Notes under the pieces: generated by a model
Told to the model about the DNA's origin: nothing
The model's input: only the letters and a program-made list of their open reading frames with translations
Database searches by the model: none
Program-made: the position numbers and the translations under genes
Shown: one piece after another, positions 1 through 12,612 of the stretch
Layout of the letters: the number at the start of each line of letters is the position of its first letter
Numbering within the stretch: the stretch's first letter is position 1
Assembly (NCBI RefSeq): GCF_032854445.1
Contig: NC_088300.1
Coordinates: forward strand, 71,520,984-71,584,983
Direction: 5' to 3'
Length of the DNA stretch: 64,000 bases
From: Liolophura sinensis
Lineage: Eukaryota; Mollusca; Polyplacophora; Chitonida; Chitonidae

Positions 1-2711
1 AGATGGCAAGGATGCCATGTTCTACCTGCAAACATTGCATTTTTCATCCCTTTTATTTTGGCCAGTCTTCCAAGACTTAAAGCCAAATAAACCACTTTCT
101 TCACAATAGACAAAGGGTTCAATTTGTTACAACTAATTACAAATGAAAAAAGAAAGGGCAAAAATAACTAGCTTAGAACAAGGTGATCAGATACATTAAT
201 GTGCAAGAGAGGTTACTCCTGTAGTAACACTGCAGAATTTGGAGCACAATACTAAATTACTATCTTATGGTGAAAAATTGAGCTACAAGTATATACAATG
301 GTGAATAAGGAATACAGACAAAAACAATCCAGGTTAACTGAAAAGGACATGGAGCACAGTGGTGATCCAAACTTTGTCCAGATTCAGGCAACACTTAAAC
401 AACAAAAAAACACTGCAAGATGGACAGAAAATCAATACATGTAGGTCATGAAGACTTACTAAGCCCTAAAATAAATGGACAGTTCCAGACTTAAGGTACA
501 GTGAGCTTAAAAGGATCAAATCACTTTAACAACTGTACTCTTCTGTAGAGGTTAGGAAAACTTTGCTTAGTTGAATTATATTGTATATTCAGACTACCCC
601 GCCTCTTTCAAATCTAAAACTTACAATGTAGTAATACTTCAATACATGTAGTTAATTTAACTAAATCTCGACAATGTACATGTATGAATGCACCAATGCT
701 GCTGTGTCTCCAGTTGTACACATATGTAGGATCAAATGAAAAAGCAAAGAAAGTAAATAAAGCAGTAATTATCACAAAATGACCACCTCATCCCAGCCAA
801 TTAAACTGGAACAAAATTGTATAGGCATGTTTGGCTCATTGATAAACAATGAGCCATACGGAAGTGCAATCTGGGTGCATCACCCCAGATTCCCATGCCA
901 TTCCAAACCTACAGAACACTGAAAGCGTTCTGGTTTTGAGACTTCTTACAAAAGCATGTAGTCATGAGCGCTTGTGGCCTCTGATCTTACACAATCATTT
1001 GAACAGGCTGAACAAATTCCGAGGTTTGGTGGATAAAGGTGGACTTCAGAAAACAGCTAAATGTAAACAAACCTTGCCTCTAACATACTGCACATTTTAA
1101 CACTTTTGAAGATACATTGTAAATTAGAACTGTTTTCACAGCAACTTTTTTTGTGAAATGTCACAGGCTGCTCTTCCATTTGTTTGCTTATATACTGATT
1201 TGATTAATATATTATCCTGCTTACAAAATGTTGGCCATAATGAGACGGTGATTCCTTATTTTATTGATTTGATTGCTGCTTTACACTGTTAATCAAGAAT
1301 ATTTCATGTACAGGACGGCAGCAAGCAATATAGGGAGAGGGAAATGAGCAGAGTCTTCACATGTACATGTATGACCAGTGCTTTTTAATGACCCCAATGT
1401 CATCATGCATGTGCTATGTATTAATACCCACAGCACTGCTTAACTGAGGAAGTCATGCCAAAACAAGTGAAACCAAAAGTATGGACTTCAATGTACACTG
1501 AAATTGCAAGAATATAAATTTAACCCATATATTTATTTAACATGACAATTAAGCACGCCATGCTGAAAACATGAAACACATCTTACAGGCATAAAGTCAT
1601 AATCAGCACTTCATCCATACCAAAAATGCAATTAATTCAAAAACAATTATAGTGTTACTAAGGAAGTAACACTATAATGCCAGCTAAATTTCATTCTCAT
1701 TTGACACAGGTTTCCAGGTACTATAGCAAACCTGTTGATACCACTACTAACCATAAATGTGAAGTTTCAGTTACAATGTATCTGTAAAGGAAGTTATTAA
1801 GCTACATGTACATTGATCTGAATATTTAGTACGCAGGAAAATTTGGCTTGATATCTTAAAATGAGAAAGCTGAGGAGAGAAGGGAGGGCTGGTGGGGGAA
1901 GGTGGGAGGAGGGTTGGTGCAAAGGGGTTCATTGCAGTGCAACCAGGAGCTAGCTAAAAGTGATGTGACAAATAAAAACAAGAAACACAATGGAATAGGT
2001 CTACAAAACGGCCTGCATGGCAAACAATCTGTCACACACTTGCCTCCTCACAGCAAAATGTGTACCAAATAAACAGGGTCTTGTTGCAGGCCCTAAAACC
2101 CCTTGTTTCAGTTAACCCCAAAGGTGACAACCCTGTGCATGTTATGCAAGGCTTATTAAACAGAACATTGATCACATTTTCTTGAGCAATTACAAGACAG
2201 CACACAGCTTTGTCATGAGGAATCGGCCAGCCTACAGATTACCAAGCTCCTGCGAAGCAAGCTGAACGTGACCCACAACAGAGTAATAGCTAAAATCTTC
2301 GAGGAATCAAAGATTCTATTTGAAATGCAACAAAAAGCCTATTTGAACTGCACACAAGTTCAACATTCTCCAGAGAAATTTCCTTCCCTCAGAATGTCAG
2401 AAGCATGTACCTGATTAGTGAAGTAACAACAGTGCCTCATGTACTTTCAACTATATCTTGCTGGCATTTGTTCTATGATGTCCTTGAAACAAGGCAACTC
2501 TGTTCCAGAACATTATAATACTATCTTGAACAAATGAAACTATATACATGTTTCTTTTACACACATTCAGTATAACATTACTGGTGATATGGATAAAACA
2601 AAATAACTGTGCTTGGATTTATAGGCAGAAATGTCCCTATATGCAAGATGTGCTTCTATACAAATGTTCAAAGGTCATTTATTCAGCCTCATTCATAGGC
2701 TTTCAAAAAAT

Positions 2712-2744
2712 ATGCATGTACATACTACAAGTATGTACATGCAT
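2712..2744. repeat. Perfect 15-bp hairpin
   Basis: The two 15-base arms are exact reverse complements around a three-base loop (ACA). The arms are built from the GTACAT/ATGTAC motif that is common across the first 7 kb. It is probably a chance or slipped product of that simple motif rather than a functional element. Confidence 0.6.
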
Positions 2745-3825
2745 GTATGCTTGAGGTTTAATGTTTCACACTACAAGTATTCATGTATATGTATGTATAA
2801 CATTTACTATGTATAACATTTACAATGTATAAGAACACGTATCAAAATACATTGTACCTGGTCTTTTCTAAGCCTCAAGACTGGTTATAGAGGCAACATG
2901 AGAGAGAGAGAGAGGTAGAGAAAAAAAAAAAAAAGAGGAGTTCCACCTATGCCAAACTTCACTGACCCAGCTGGCTGGTTTGCATTTTTCCAAGCCCAAT
3001 GTACACAACAAGCAACATCTACATGTACATGAACAAAAATTCACACCACATTGCAATTAGATCCGTGTGAAGTTGAAGAAATACAGGTATATGCATACAA
3101 CATAGTGAATCAAGTAGGTTTAAATGAGTTTAATATTTCCTTAATGTATATGTTCTTCCTTCGTGTCATGACAAACAGCATAAATCCACTGGTATGCTAA
3201 ACGAGTTTCATTTGACACTTTTTTTATTAGCCAATTGCTTTTATGAAACCTGGTACATTCAACCAAAATGCAGCCATTTTCCTATGAAAGCAATTTTCTG
3301 TGATCACCTATCCTTCATTCACGCATGGAGCTCAACCTTGAATTATGCTGATCGATAATTGTAATGAATTCATTATTCTACCCCGCTGATAGTTGCGGGC
3401 CGTGTGCAAATGTACAAATTAAATAGAGATGACCTTTCAAACAGCATTGAGTGTGTCATGCAACACACTGACCGGTCAATTTACCTCCCGAGTAATATGA
3501 TTTCATACTGTTTATTTCTACAAATAAGAACTTGAGTTTGTTTACTTGCTAGATTTGCTTTTATGATTTATATAAAAGTGAACTATTGGAATTTTCTTTG
3601 GTGATAAAACTGTTATTTTGCACAGTTTATAGATATTGCTTTTTTGTTTTTACATTTGTGATATTTTACACCCAGATGCCATGACGTGGAAAAAGGAACA
3701 TTTGCTTTACTCTGAGCTCAATGGTATGACGTTGTAACACATGTGCAGTAAACTTTTACATGCCCACACGTACGTCACGCACCAACGAGGCGCGACCTCA
3801 TGCATACGCAGCTTTGAACTATATA

Positions 3826-4140
3826 TAGGTCAACTGCAATGCCCTAAGCTTGTCGCTGATTGGTTGAAAATGCGTGACCTCTGTGAGGAAGGAAAGAGAA
3901 CAGCAACATGGAATATGCCATTTTTGCCCTATTTTCTTCATTTTTTGAGGTAGAAAAGACTTTAACACTTTCGTCTTCGTGTTAATACTGTTGAACCTCG
4001 TTTCATACCTCATCACATCCCGAGAATGCACAGCATTTGAGGGATATGACTCAGTAAAACTCCCATCTGCAAGAACAACTTCAACCTTAACTCAATCCAA
4101 AAAGGCATACAAAAGAACTTGTAATTTTAGTGCAGGTAAG
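3826..4140 (+). promoter_or_regulatory. Possible TATA promoter and short exon
   Basis: A TATATATAG stretch near 3827 is followed by ATTGG about 30 bases on, an ATG near 3909, and a consensus-like donor (CAG then GTAAGT) near 4134. Between them, one frame lacking an ATG reads as a hydrophobic, signal-like segment (VLILLNLVSYLI) and stays open into the donor. The ATG at 3909 opens only about 25 codons in another frame. The combination could be a small transcript's first exon, but none of the pieces is specific and no second exon was found. Confidence 0.2.
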
Positions 4141-4574
4141 TTTGGGTGCCGTGAGCGTGGACCTCTATGAGATCGGCTCCATCAAGTTGGAGTGCGCAGA
4201 TGTGTGGTGATTTGTTTGAGACGTATTGATGGAAGTGTTACCATGAATGTCAGAATTAAAATAGAACACTGAGTCCATCTAGATAGACTAGGTTTATTTG
4301 ATGCACATTCTACACTCAGAATGGTCCATATAAAAATGCATACATCACATTTTTTCTTTACATCATTTTTATCACCAAATATATCAAGCATGATAGCATC
4401 TATTATATGTGTTCATGTACATTTTTCTATCAATGTGTGAGGAAACTGTGTATAGAAAAAAAAGTGAAGTTGTTATGCATGAATGTACAGGCAGATATAC
4501 ATGTGTGTAAAATATGTAAAAAATGGTACCGACATAACATCGATGACATGAAAGGTGGTTTACTCTTATATGGT

Positions 4575-4731
4575 CAGCACGTGAGAAGGTCTGCTAACAA
4601 GCTGCGGATGGTTGTGGGTTTTCCCTGGGCTCTGCCTGGTTTCCTCCCATCATATTAATGCTGGCCGCCGTCGTATAAGTGCAATATTCTTGAATACAGC
4701 GAAAAAAAACAATGAACTAAATAAATAAACC
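4575..4731 (+). mobile_element. SINE family 1, 5'-truncated copy
   Basis: Matches the 3' two thirds of the commonest repeat in this window: CTGCGGATGGT, GGGCTCTGCC, CTGGCCGCCGTCGTATAAGTG, then an AATAAATAAA-like tail. The tRNA-related head is missing. Confidence 0.8.
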
Positions 4732-6727
4732 TCATATGGTCATGCAAGTATACTGTATTGGAATAAAAGTGCAACTGGTTGACATGTGCTCATATATTCC
4801 ATTAAAATCATAAACAATGTCAAGTAAACGATACTTCTATTTTTATAATCAGAAACCAATTTGCATATGTACTTCCTGCCTTTAAACTGCCGTTTCAGAT
4901 AGGCCTGAGCCAGGATGTCCTTAATGTGTTTATTTAGGTGATGACTGTCAAAGCTAGTAAATTTGACAGGTACAAGTGTACATACATATACATGTACCTC
5001 ATGATTTGTACATGTATTTCTGAATTTCATGTACATGTATTCAGCAAAAGACAGGAAATTTACCATCATTATGCCACAACCAATATCTTTCAGTTTCAGG
5101 GTTACAGCTTCAGATCTGCACATGTGTGTACAGCTATTGTATGCATGTGTCAAGTCTACAGGAAATGAAAACCAGAACCTGATTTTCACCATTGCCCCCA
5201 GAACAGGCAACAGAAATCTCCACTGATATAAAGCTTAAACCAAACCTGAAAAGGCTGGATTTGAACACTCAAACTCAATCATCAAGGTCTGGGGAGATTC
5301 TGCAAAAGTCAACAACAACTGTGAACTCACTAATCTTTCAGTAATTTTACTCACTGACCGACATAAACCTCAAAGTTAAAATGGATAAGCAGTTCATCAA
5401 GTAATATGCCATGCTCAAGCTACTTGTAAGCGAACTCAGGATAGGCTGTGAGTGTCAAGCAGACAAGGATTTGCTGCATACGAACAACCACTGATAGGGT
5501 GAGCGACATAACTTACAATATATATACATGTATAAAAGTCCTGCAGCAAACACAAATCACAAACAGCATGTAGCCTTCACCTTGATCATCCATCATGCAT
5601 CCACAAACATTCATACACAAATTCACTGCTACATGAATATGTTGGTCAGGACGACCCTGTCGTTGACATTTGTTAAGGTCAAGGTCAGATTTCAACTGAG
5701 GCAGACTATAATCTATTTTCCTGTGGCTCATGCAATGATACTGACCCGCTTAGAATCAGACTCTGATCCCTGTAGCCAAGTTAAGCTACTGTACACAGTC
5801 ATGCATGTATACTGTTGGCTTATCTACATACATGTATAATCATACAGGCAAGTACATCCAGGTGACCAAGATGTTTGAGACTGGACGAAGTACTTTACAA
5901 TCCAGATTCCTCGAGAAGACAATTTCTGAATCATTTGCTGTCCTCATCCAAAAATCATCATCAAAGATTGTGACAATCACTTTCATGACGGTTAGTGTGT
6001 GTACTTGATCGGGGAATTACATGTACCCTTAACTTTATTGAAAGTTTACATTGCTAGGAAGAGATCCACTGAGAAAAGATAAGAAAACCCAAGGACATTA
6101 GTTAAGAACTTTATACATGTATCTGGAATACAGAGGTATGTCATTCTGAGAGTGACTAATACAAGAAGCTGTGTGAATACGAGTTACCACCTTAATGATT
6201 CCAGTGTGAAAGTATCCTCAAGTTTGTCTTTATCACCGACTTTTAAGACTCAGTTAGCCGTGCTAGCCCAGTGGGTGACAAGCCCGGCATTGACAGCTCA
6301 GGGATGAAGCCTTAAACCTGGCATTTGTTTAGTTTTCCACAGGAGCCAATGGCTTGATAAGGAATCAACAATAGGATTACAGCAGATAAAATCATAAATG
6401 TGATATTGTCACACTGCAAACTGAAGCCTCTTTGTTAAATCTGTCCAGAGCTAAATTTAACTGACCGTACACGAAAAACACCTACAACAATCTAATATGC
6501 TCCAACCAGAACCCAGTTGTAATCCATTAAGTGTACTCGTTCTTTGTGTCATTTGAGTTTTGGGAGGGAAAAAATACGTCATGAACATCAATAGGCCTCC
6601 TCCCAATCTGTTGCCAAACCTCTGGTTCAACCTCTCATAGGCAAAGGGAAATGTAAGGAAGAATGAGATATCAAATAAACTATGCATGAACTGACTATTG
6701 CTCATACTATCCTAGTTTTTTAACCTA

Positions 6728-6832
6728 CAAATGGGCGCATCTATCTCGTGGTCTTTCCAAGGTTCCCCCACTGCTGGATGCCAAATGTAAGTGATATAAG
6801 CATGCATGTAAAACACCAGTCAAATAAATTTT
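6728..6832 (+). mobile_element. Diverged SINE family 1 remnant
   Basis: A weak match to the 3' half of SINE family 1: a GGTTCCCCC block, TAAGTGATAT, then GTAAAACACCAGTCAAATAAAT, which is nearly the family's 3' end. The head is not recognisable. Confidence 0.4.
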
Positions 6833-9800
6833 TTTTCTTTAGTTTTTCAATAAAGAATTTGCTCATCGTCTGAATATTGACACTGCATGGGATAAGAACG
6901 TTGTAAATATACATAATGTACATGTATGCTGAAACATAGCCAACTTTACATGATAAACATCACTACCTTCTGGTAGGTTTGGTTTTCTACTGAAGATATT
7001 CAAGACGAAATATAAGAACAGTTGACCACGATGACAAAGAACAGTTGAAATACGGAGCTCTGTTCAGTCATGTACGTGGAATAGGCTTCCCACACTGTAC
7101 TACACACACAACAGAAACTGTTCACGTTCAGGAAACCCAGGTTGAGCAAAAATCCCTATAACCTAAGACTACATTTTGCAGCCCAAGCTTGGTGAAAGTT
7201 TTCTGTTTGCAATTTTAACACCCAGAGGAGCATGGAGGGATAAGTATGGAAGCAACTGTGGCTGGCCAGCAATGAGAGGTATGCGGAGGGAAGCATGCCT
7301 GTTGTAAGTTGTGTCAACAGCTACCACTCTCTGGAATCACAACAAACAGGGATCTACACTTAACAAGAGAGAAGGGAGTGAGGAGAGACAAGACCCCAAA
7401 TAACTTCACACAAACCCTGCCAGACAATGGAATGTTCCAATATTCTGACTAAGCACCATACTCCTACAAGCAGCCACAGGTCAACTATAGGCACTTTGCA
7501 GCTTGTTCAAAATCTGTTGACTATTATTAGTTTAAAATGGCCTACACCATCCTGGTCTTTACAAAATAAAGCCTGTCTAGAAATATAGCCATTTCTACAC
7601 CACTGTTAATTCAACCTTGACCAGTCTGTGTGCTAGTTGATATATACATATAATTTAAATCCTCTCCCATTGTAAATTAAAGGTAAATGTAGATTTGATT
7701 AACTCAAGAGTATTGCGATCAACCATTCCACATTAATTGACTTGGAACAATGCAGGGTTAATTAAATGATACAGCAACTTAAATCTCAGAAATTAAGGTT
7801 CACTACTACTACTACTTGAGTAATTCAAGACCACAGATATCCAGGCATTTGTTGATTTACTCACACCAATATGCCTGACTCGCACCAAACAGGGCAGTGA
7901 AAACATTATCTACATAACATGGGATTTTATTATACCAAACACTCCTTCATAGCCATGTGAATTCAAATCCAGCTTTGCTAATGTTCACAATCTACATATC
8001 ATGTGCAGATAGTTCTGTGGTATAACATACTATAATTTCCGGATATTATCAGCCCTAGCTCTAAGAATATTCCCACTGTTCATTTCCCTAAATCTTAATT
8101 CTCATATTGTCTTTCACCAAGCCATCTGCTAATGACACTGCCTCACAGGAGTGAAATGCCCAGATGTAAGTGCTCTTGAACAAAGACATGACCATTTCAA
8201 CATCAAATCATGCATGTATGATGGGTACAAAATGTATGACAGGAATAAAATGAAGATCTACTATCTTTTAGCCAATAAAAAATCTGAAAAATTTAATTTT
8301 CCTCTAATTAATTAGACACAAATGAATAAATGTTCCAATTATTGTAAGAAGACTCCATATCACATACACATATACATGCTTTTAATTCATAGGTTTATCA
8401 GTAGTTACGTAATTTCATGAAAATTTCATAAAGTATATGTACGTGTACATGAATTTCTATTCAGACCATATGCGTACATCTGCTACTGGTACTGCTGGTT
8501 TGGCAGAGATGAATCTAACCATTGTTGTTATTAGATGATAACTAAGGTGACCATCAAACTGCCAATCCATTGATAATCAATACTGGCCTATGTAGTGGGA
8601 ACTTCATGCAGGCACAGACAACTCATCCTAAACACAACCTACTGACGAACCTGGTGACCTAAGCTAATTAACGGGGGTTGGGGAAAAAACACGACCCATT
8701 TCACAGCAGATTGACCTAAGGGAGTTATGACTGTTGCTACCCTGACATCACAATTATTAAGGCCCAGATTTATTTCCTTATATTGCCGTGACCTTTAACA
8801 CTGGCTGTATCATATGAAGGTTTTAATTTAAAAAACTTGGAGTTTTAGTACATGTGCTATGAGCACTGATACTAAAGCAAAAGATATTAAGACGGATATA
8901 TGAAAATACATCATGTCAAAGTTATAAATTATGTTTCCCTTATTCAATCAACTTTTCCCACTATTTTAACATAGCTACGATCTTGATGAAAGAGACAGAT
9001 CAGTGATATTGATGATAAAATATATTTTTGTGCCCATTTTCGTTAAATATCTGATAGAGCTGTGTGTATATATGGCCATGCCAAGCCTGTATGACTGTCT
9101 TTATGTTAATCATGGTTATAATATTACCTGGGCAACATTAAGTCAATAAGCAGGAAGTTATTTTGAATTCCAGCATTCAACTGATAGGTAGGGCTCTGTA
9201 CCTCAGCCATTTACTCGACCTAAGCAAGGAAATGCAACATATAGAACAAAACTGAAGGAAATTGACAGAAATTAACTGAAGCTTGAGCAAGGAAGCAAAA
9301 AATTATTCAATACCATATGACAGGTCAAGCAAATGTTAACCTGAATCAATTTCAAATGATATTTTATGTTCCGGTATGTAGCCTACAATTTACAAGACAG
9401 AAACCAAACAACATTAACATAAGTCATGTAACTAGTTTGATCATGGAACATGACATCTTGGAACTGGCTTCCTCTGCCAAGAACCAAGAACGTGATTTGT
9501 TGTTGTAAGGTGACGTTGTTGTAGCACTTTAGCCAAAGTGTTCACGGCTACTGCTGTACCGCACTGAAATTTTATCACCTGGGTAAGAAATTTCATGGCC
9601 AAAGTGTTTCTTCAGAAGCTTATTAATGCTATAACCGTAGATCTTCAGCTAATAAACAATTACATGTGAATCTAAACTACCCAGTCGGTAGATTTCTGCG
9701 GAGTTTACGGTACGCTCACAATGTAAGATCGGCCCGGCTGGGGGGTGAATGGATGGGACGTTGTTAGAGGCCGGTGTCTGCTGTCGGGGACATCTAGCTG

Positions 9801-9889
9801 TGGATTCAGGACGAGCCGACGAAAAATGGAGGACGAAATTGAAAACAGAACAGTCCCATAAAATTCTCTCTCTGAAAATGTCCACTTAC

Positions 9890-9970
9890 CGAGGCGAAGG
9901 CAGCAGCCAACTCTTGGATATCATCTTGTTGGATCATAAGGGTTTGACGTTTTTGATCGAAGTCCGCCAT
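9890..9970 (-). CDS. Candidate first coding exon, product unknown
   Basis: On the minus strand the start context CAAGATGGCGGAC is followed by 27 open codons beginning MADFDQKRQTLM and ending ELAAAFAS, then a clean donor (TCG then GTAAGTGG). The exon is phase 0. AAGATGGCGG at the start codon resembles the YY1-type translation-start element common in animal housekeeping promoters. A palindromic E-box and a CCAAT box lie just upstream. The peptide is hydrophilic and likely helical; I do not recognise the family. The gene must continue leftward, but I could not identify a second exon. It could also be an orphan or dead exon. Confidence 0.5.
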
Positions 9971-9974
9971 CTTG

Positions 9975-10100
9975 AAGCGTTAATGGAAGATCCAAATGGA
10001 AATCGCTGGGTGGGTCGAAGTCACGTGATCTAAACTTAAAGGAACCAGTTTTAGCCCCTGAAGCTGTAAATGTCGAGATTTTCAATTGGCTAATAATTCG
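9975..10100 (-). promoter_or_regulatory. Candidate promoter with E-box and CCAAT box
   Basis: Upstream of the start codon at 9970 on the minus strand are the palindrome TCACGTGA (10021-10028), which is a USF/MITF/TFEB-type E-box core, and CCAAT (10085-10089) about 115 bases from the ATG. No TATA box is evident. The arrangement fits a TATA-less promoter. The factors named are inferred from consensus motifs only. Confidence 0.35.
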
Positions 10101-11327
10101 ATCCGCTTGCCATATATGGGCATAAACTACCTGACGAGACGTACGGCGATCTTACACATCTGAAGTAACTTTACTATGTGGCAGACAGACTGCTGAGCGA
10201 GGGCTTTTATTAGGGGCTCCGTGGCTCATGCAGTCACCGCTCACAGCCCGGTGCTCACAAGCGACGATCTGCTGGCGGATATCTATTTTTGTGTGACTAA
10301 ATATTTACGTATGAATGCCTGCATGGCTGTTTTATTATCAAGCTACCACAAGAGCAAAGACAATTATTCTGATAATTCATCTATTATCTCGGTTCAGACG
10401 AATTACATTTTTTGTTTTTTAACAAAATACCAGATAGCCTATATTTAATTACCTTTTGACTCAGAAAAAAAGGAACGTTATACCTACGTTACATCGTAAT
10501 GTAGGCCTACATAGATATCGTGGACTTACTGAACGATAGGCAGCAGATCTATGGCTAAAACAAGAAAAATAAATTTCGTTTGACATGAAGACAGTGATGG
10601 GGTTCGACAGGAGCTTTGTTATTTAGTGAATATAGGCCTTAATTAACGCCATTCTAAGCTTAATACATGTAACAACAACCATCAAACTAGGCCTGTAATG
10701 GTACGAGATCTAAGCCTATAAGCAAACTTATAAAAACGTGAATAAAAACCGCTGTAGGGCGAAAAGGCAATCACCGAAAAAAGGATTGTCGGATGAACCC
10801 ATTTGCCCAGCAACGTAAGCTCCCATGCACAAATCAAGAGCATGACGTGAAGACGGGCTCTTGTGGCTAAGGACTTCGCCAGAAATCTATGTCGTTTAGT
10901 ATAAACCTTATGGTCAATAATTGCGTTACCATTTTTCATAAGAACGTCCAGCACAATTAAAGCACCAAAGAACTATAAGAAAATATATGAAGTAAGGGAC
11001 AGTTTTCAATGATACAGAAAAGACTCAAGGAATGCTATATCTGCGCGTCAGTTTAATCAGTAGGCCTATTAGAATCGTGTATCAATTAGGCCTATCAGGC
11101 CTCTAGTCCCGGCTTTTCACACTAATGAAACAGAGTACAAAAGATTCTGGATAATTATCAAACAAGGTGTTTGATGCAATACCGGTATCGCTGACACATT
11201 TCAGTGTTTGTAGTATAATGTTAAAACTGAAACAAGCCTTAATGTCGTAAATGCCACGTGACAGGGAACCGCTATGGTCTATGTACAAGTGTACAAGTGT
11301 AAGATTTAGGCTTACTATCTGCAGAGT
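10101..11327. other. Intergenic, nothing clear
   Basis: No coding exon is supported. Near 10213 the words GGGGCTCCGTGGCTCATG match the 5' head of SINE family 1 and then lose similarity. A 90-codon minus frame at 10682-10954 has no recognisable family and no splice support. Confidence 0.4.
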
Positions 11328-11459
11328 ATGATGGCTGATAAGGGCCACACTGCCCTCAGAAATACCAAGGGGCGAAGCGGCGATGTGAAGAGGCGAAGTT
11401 GCGCGTTTCATCGCCCTTGGTATTGCTGGAGGCTTTCTGTGGCCCATATCAGCCATCAT
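11328..11459. mobile_element. Hairpin MITE-like element
   Basis: A 132-base imperfect palindrome. The left arm ATGATGGCTGATAAGGGCC is matched by the right arm GGCCCATATCAGCCATCAT, and an inner pair AATACCAAGGGGCGA is matched by TCGCCCTTGGTATT. The complementarity continues weakly outside these ends. It has no coding capacity, so it fits a foldback MITE. I could not identify a target-site duplication or the parent superfamily. Confidence 0.6.
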
Positions 11460-11519
11460 AGCAGTCCGCATATATAGGGTCCTTTAAATCCATTGCAGGT
11501 TGGAATGTTTACTTGCAGC

Positions 11520-11728
11520 TTTTGCTCGCTGTGAGTTCAAGTCCATCTCACGCTGGCTTCTTCTCCGACCGTACGTGGGAAGGTCTGCCAGGAACCTGCG
11601 GATGGTCGTGGGTTTCCCCCGGGTTCTGCCCGGTGTCCTACCACGATAATGCTGACCGCGGTCGGATAAGTGAGATATTCTTTATTACGGTTTAAAACAA
11701 CAATCAAATAAATCAATCAAATAAATCA
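11520..11728 (+). mobile_element. SINE family 1 copy
   Basis: Contains the B-box-like GTGAGTTCAAGTCCA, then CTGGCTTCTTCTCCG, CTGCGGATGGTCGTGG, the GCCGTCGTATAAGTG-like block and a duplicated AATCAAATAAATC tail. The extreme 5' end is missing. Confidence 0.85.
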
Positions 11729-12061
11729 CAGCTTTTGCTATAAACTCATGTGTTATTTAAATATAACAGATCGTCAATATACACTGCGCATGGCTCGGAT
11801 CGACCTTGGATTAAAGTTCTTCATGCAGTCATATTCACAATACACCTAATGCCCCAAAACTGGTACCAGATTTAACTTTAAGCCGAGTCATCAATTTTAT
11901 ACTTGGCCTAAAAAAACTGTGAGCCAGTATATTAAACTTGATCCTGCACGTTATGTCCACACCAACCAGCATGAACTCAGTGAGGGGTACCTTCCGATAC
12001 TCACCAAATGGTTCACAGTTACATGGAAAAATAGTCGAGTTCATTTAATTCCCAGGGCTTT

Positions 12062-12420
12062 AAGTGAGTGAGTGCTTGGGGTTTAATGTCGTATTTAGCA
12101 ATTTTTCAGTCGTATGACGACGAAGAAGTTCGTAGACTGCATGCAGTGTGCTCCCTTGTTGCAGGACGGATTTCCACCCCTCTTTTATATAGTGCTGCTT
12201 CACTGAGACGACTTACCAAAGGCAAGTGAGTCACCCCACCCGAACCATTATACTGATACCGGTCAACCAGTCGTTGCACTTCCCCTTAATGCTGAAAATC
12301 AAGCTACGACTTCGTCTTTCAAAGTCTTAGGTGTGACCCGACCCAAGAGTGACCCTGGATCTCCTGCCCCCGAAGCGGACGCTCTACAAACTAAGCCATC
12401 GTGGCCGGTCATAGGGCTTT
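12062..12420 (-). mobile_element. SINE family 2 copy (tRNA-derived)
   Basis: On the minus strand it begins with a tRNA-like head: GGCTTAGTTTGTAGAGCG resembles an A box, and GGAGATCCAGGGTC sits where a B box is expected. A body shared with 19384-19695 follows (CAACTGGTTGACC, GTCTCAGTGAAGCAGCA and GTCGTCATACGACTG in minus orientation). It ends in CACTCACTCAC. The two copies align over most of their length, which supports a real repeat family. Confidence 0.8.
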
Positions 12421-12552
12421 AAAGGAGTACAGTTTTGGTAATCGAGCACCTAAATGCGTGTGGTGATGTAAAATAATTGTAGACTGACAGTTCGATCTAT
12501 ATCTAGTTTGGTTATGCCTTTCATTTAAAAATTATGGCATTGTAGGCAGTAA

Positions 12553-12612
12553 CGGGGTCCTCCGTGGCCGTCGTATAAATGAAACCGTGTTGAACAGGGT
12601 AAAAACATTATA
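12553..12612 (+). mobile_element. Internally deleted SINE family 1 remnant
   Basis: The SINE head (GGTCCTCCGTGGC) is joined directly to the 3' block (CGTCGTATAAATGAAACCGTGTTGA..GGGTAAAA). The roughly 180 bases normally between them are missing. Confidence 0.5.

Larger units (their letters stand above)
1..9889. other. Gene-poor AT-rich stretch
   Basis: I see no protein-coding exon that I can defend here. The open frames are short, have no family resemblance and sit in AT-rich DNA with many TACATGTA/TGTACATG palindromes. A purine-rich simple repeat (GA then poly-A) lies near 2903-2936. Two SINE fragments are listed separately. If the first exon at 9890-9970 is real, this stretch is probably its first intron, perhaps with later exons or the 3' UTR that I could not recognise. 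Confidence 0.5.

Noticed and set aside
4740-5210. 156-codon minus-strand frame
   Set aside because: It lies in low-complexity ACATGT-rich DNA, has no family resemblance, and shorter frames overlap it on the other strand.
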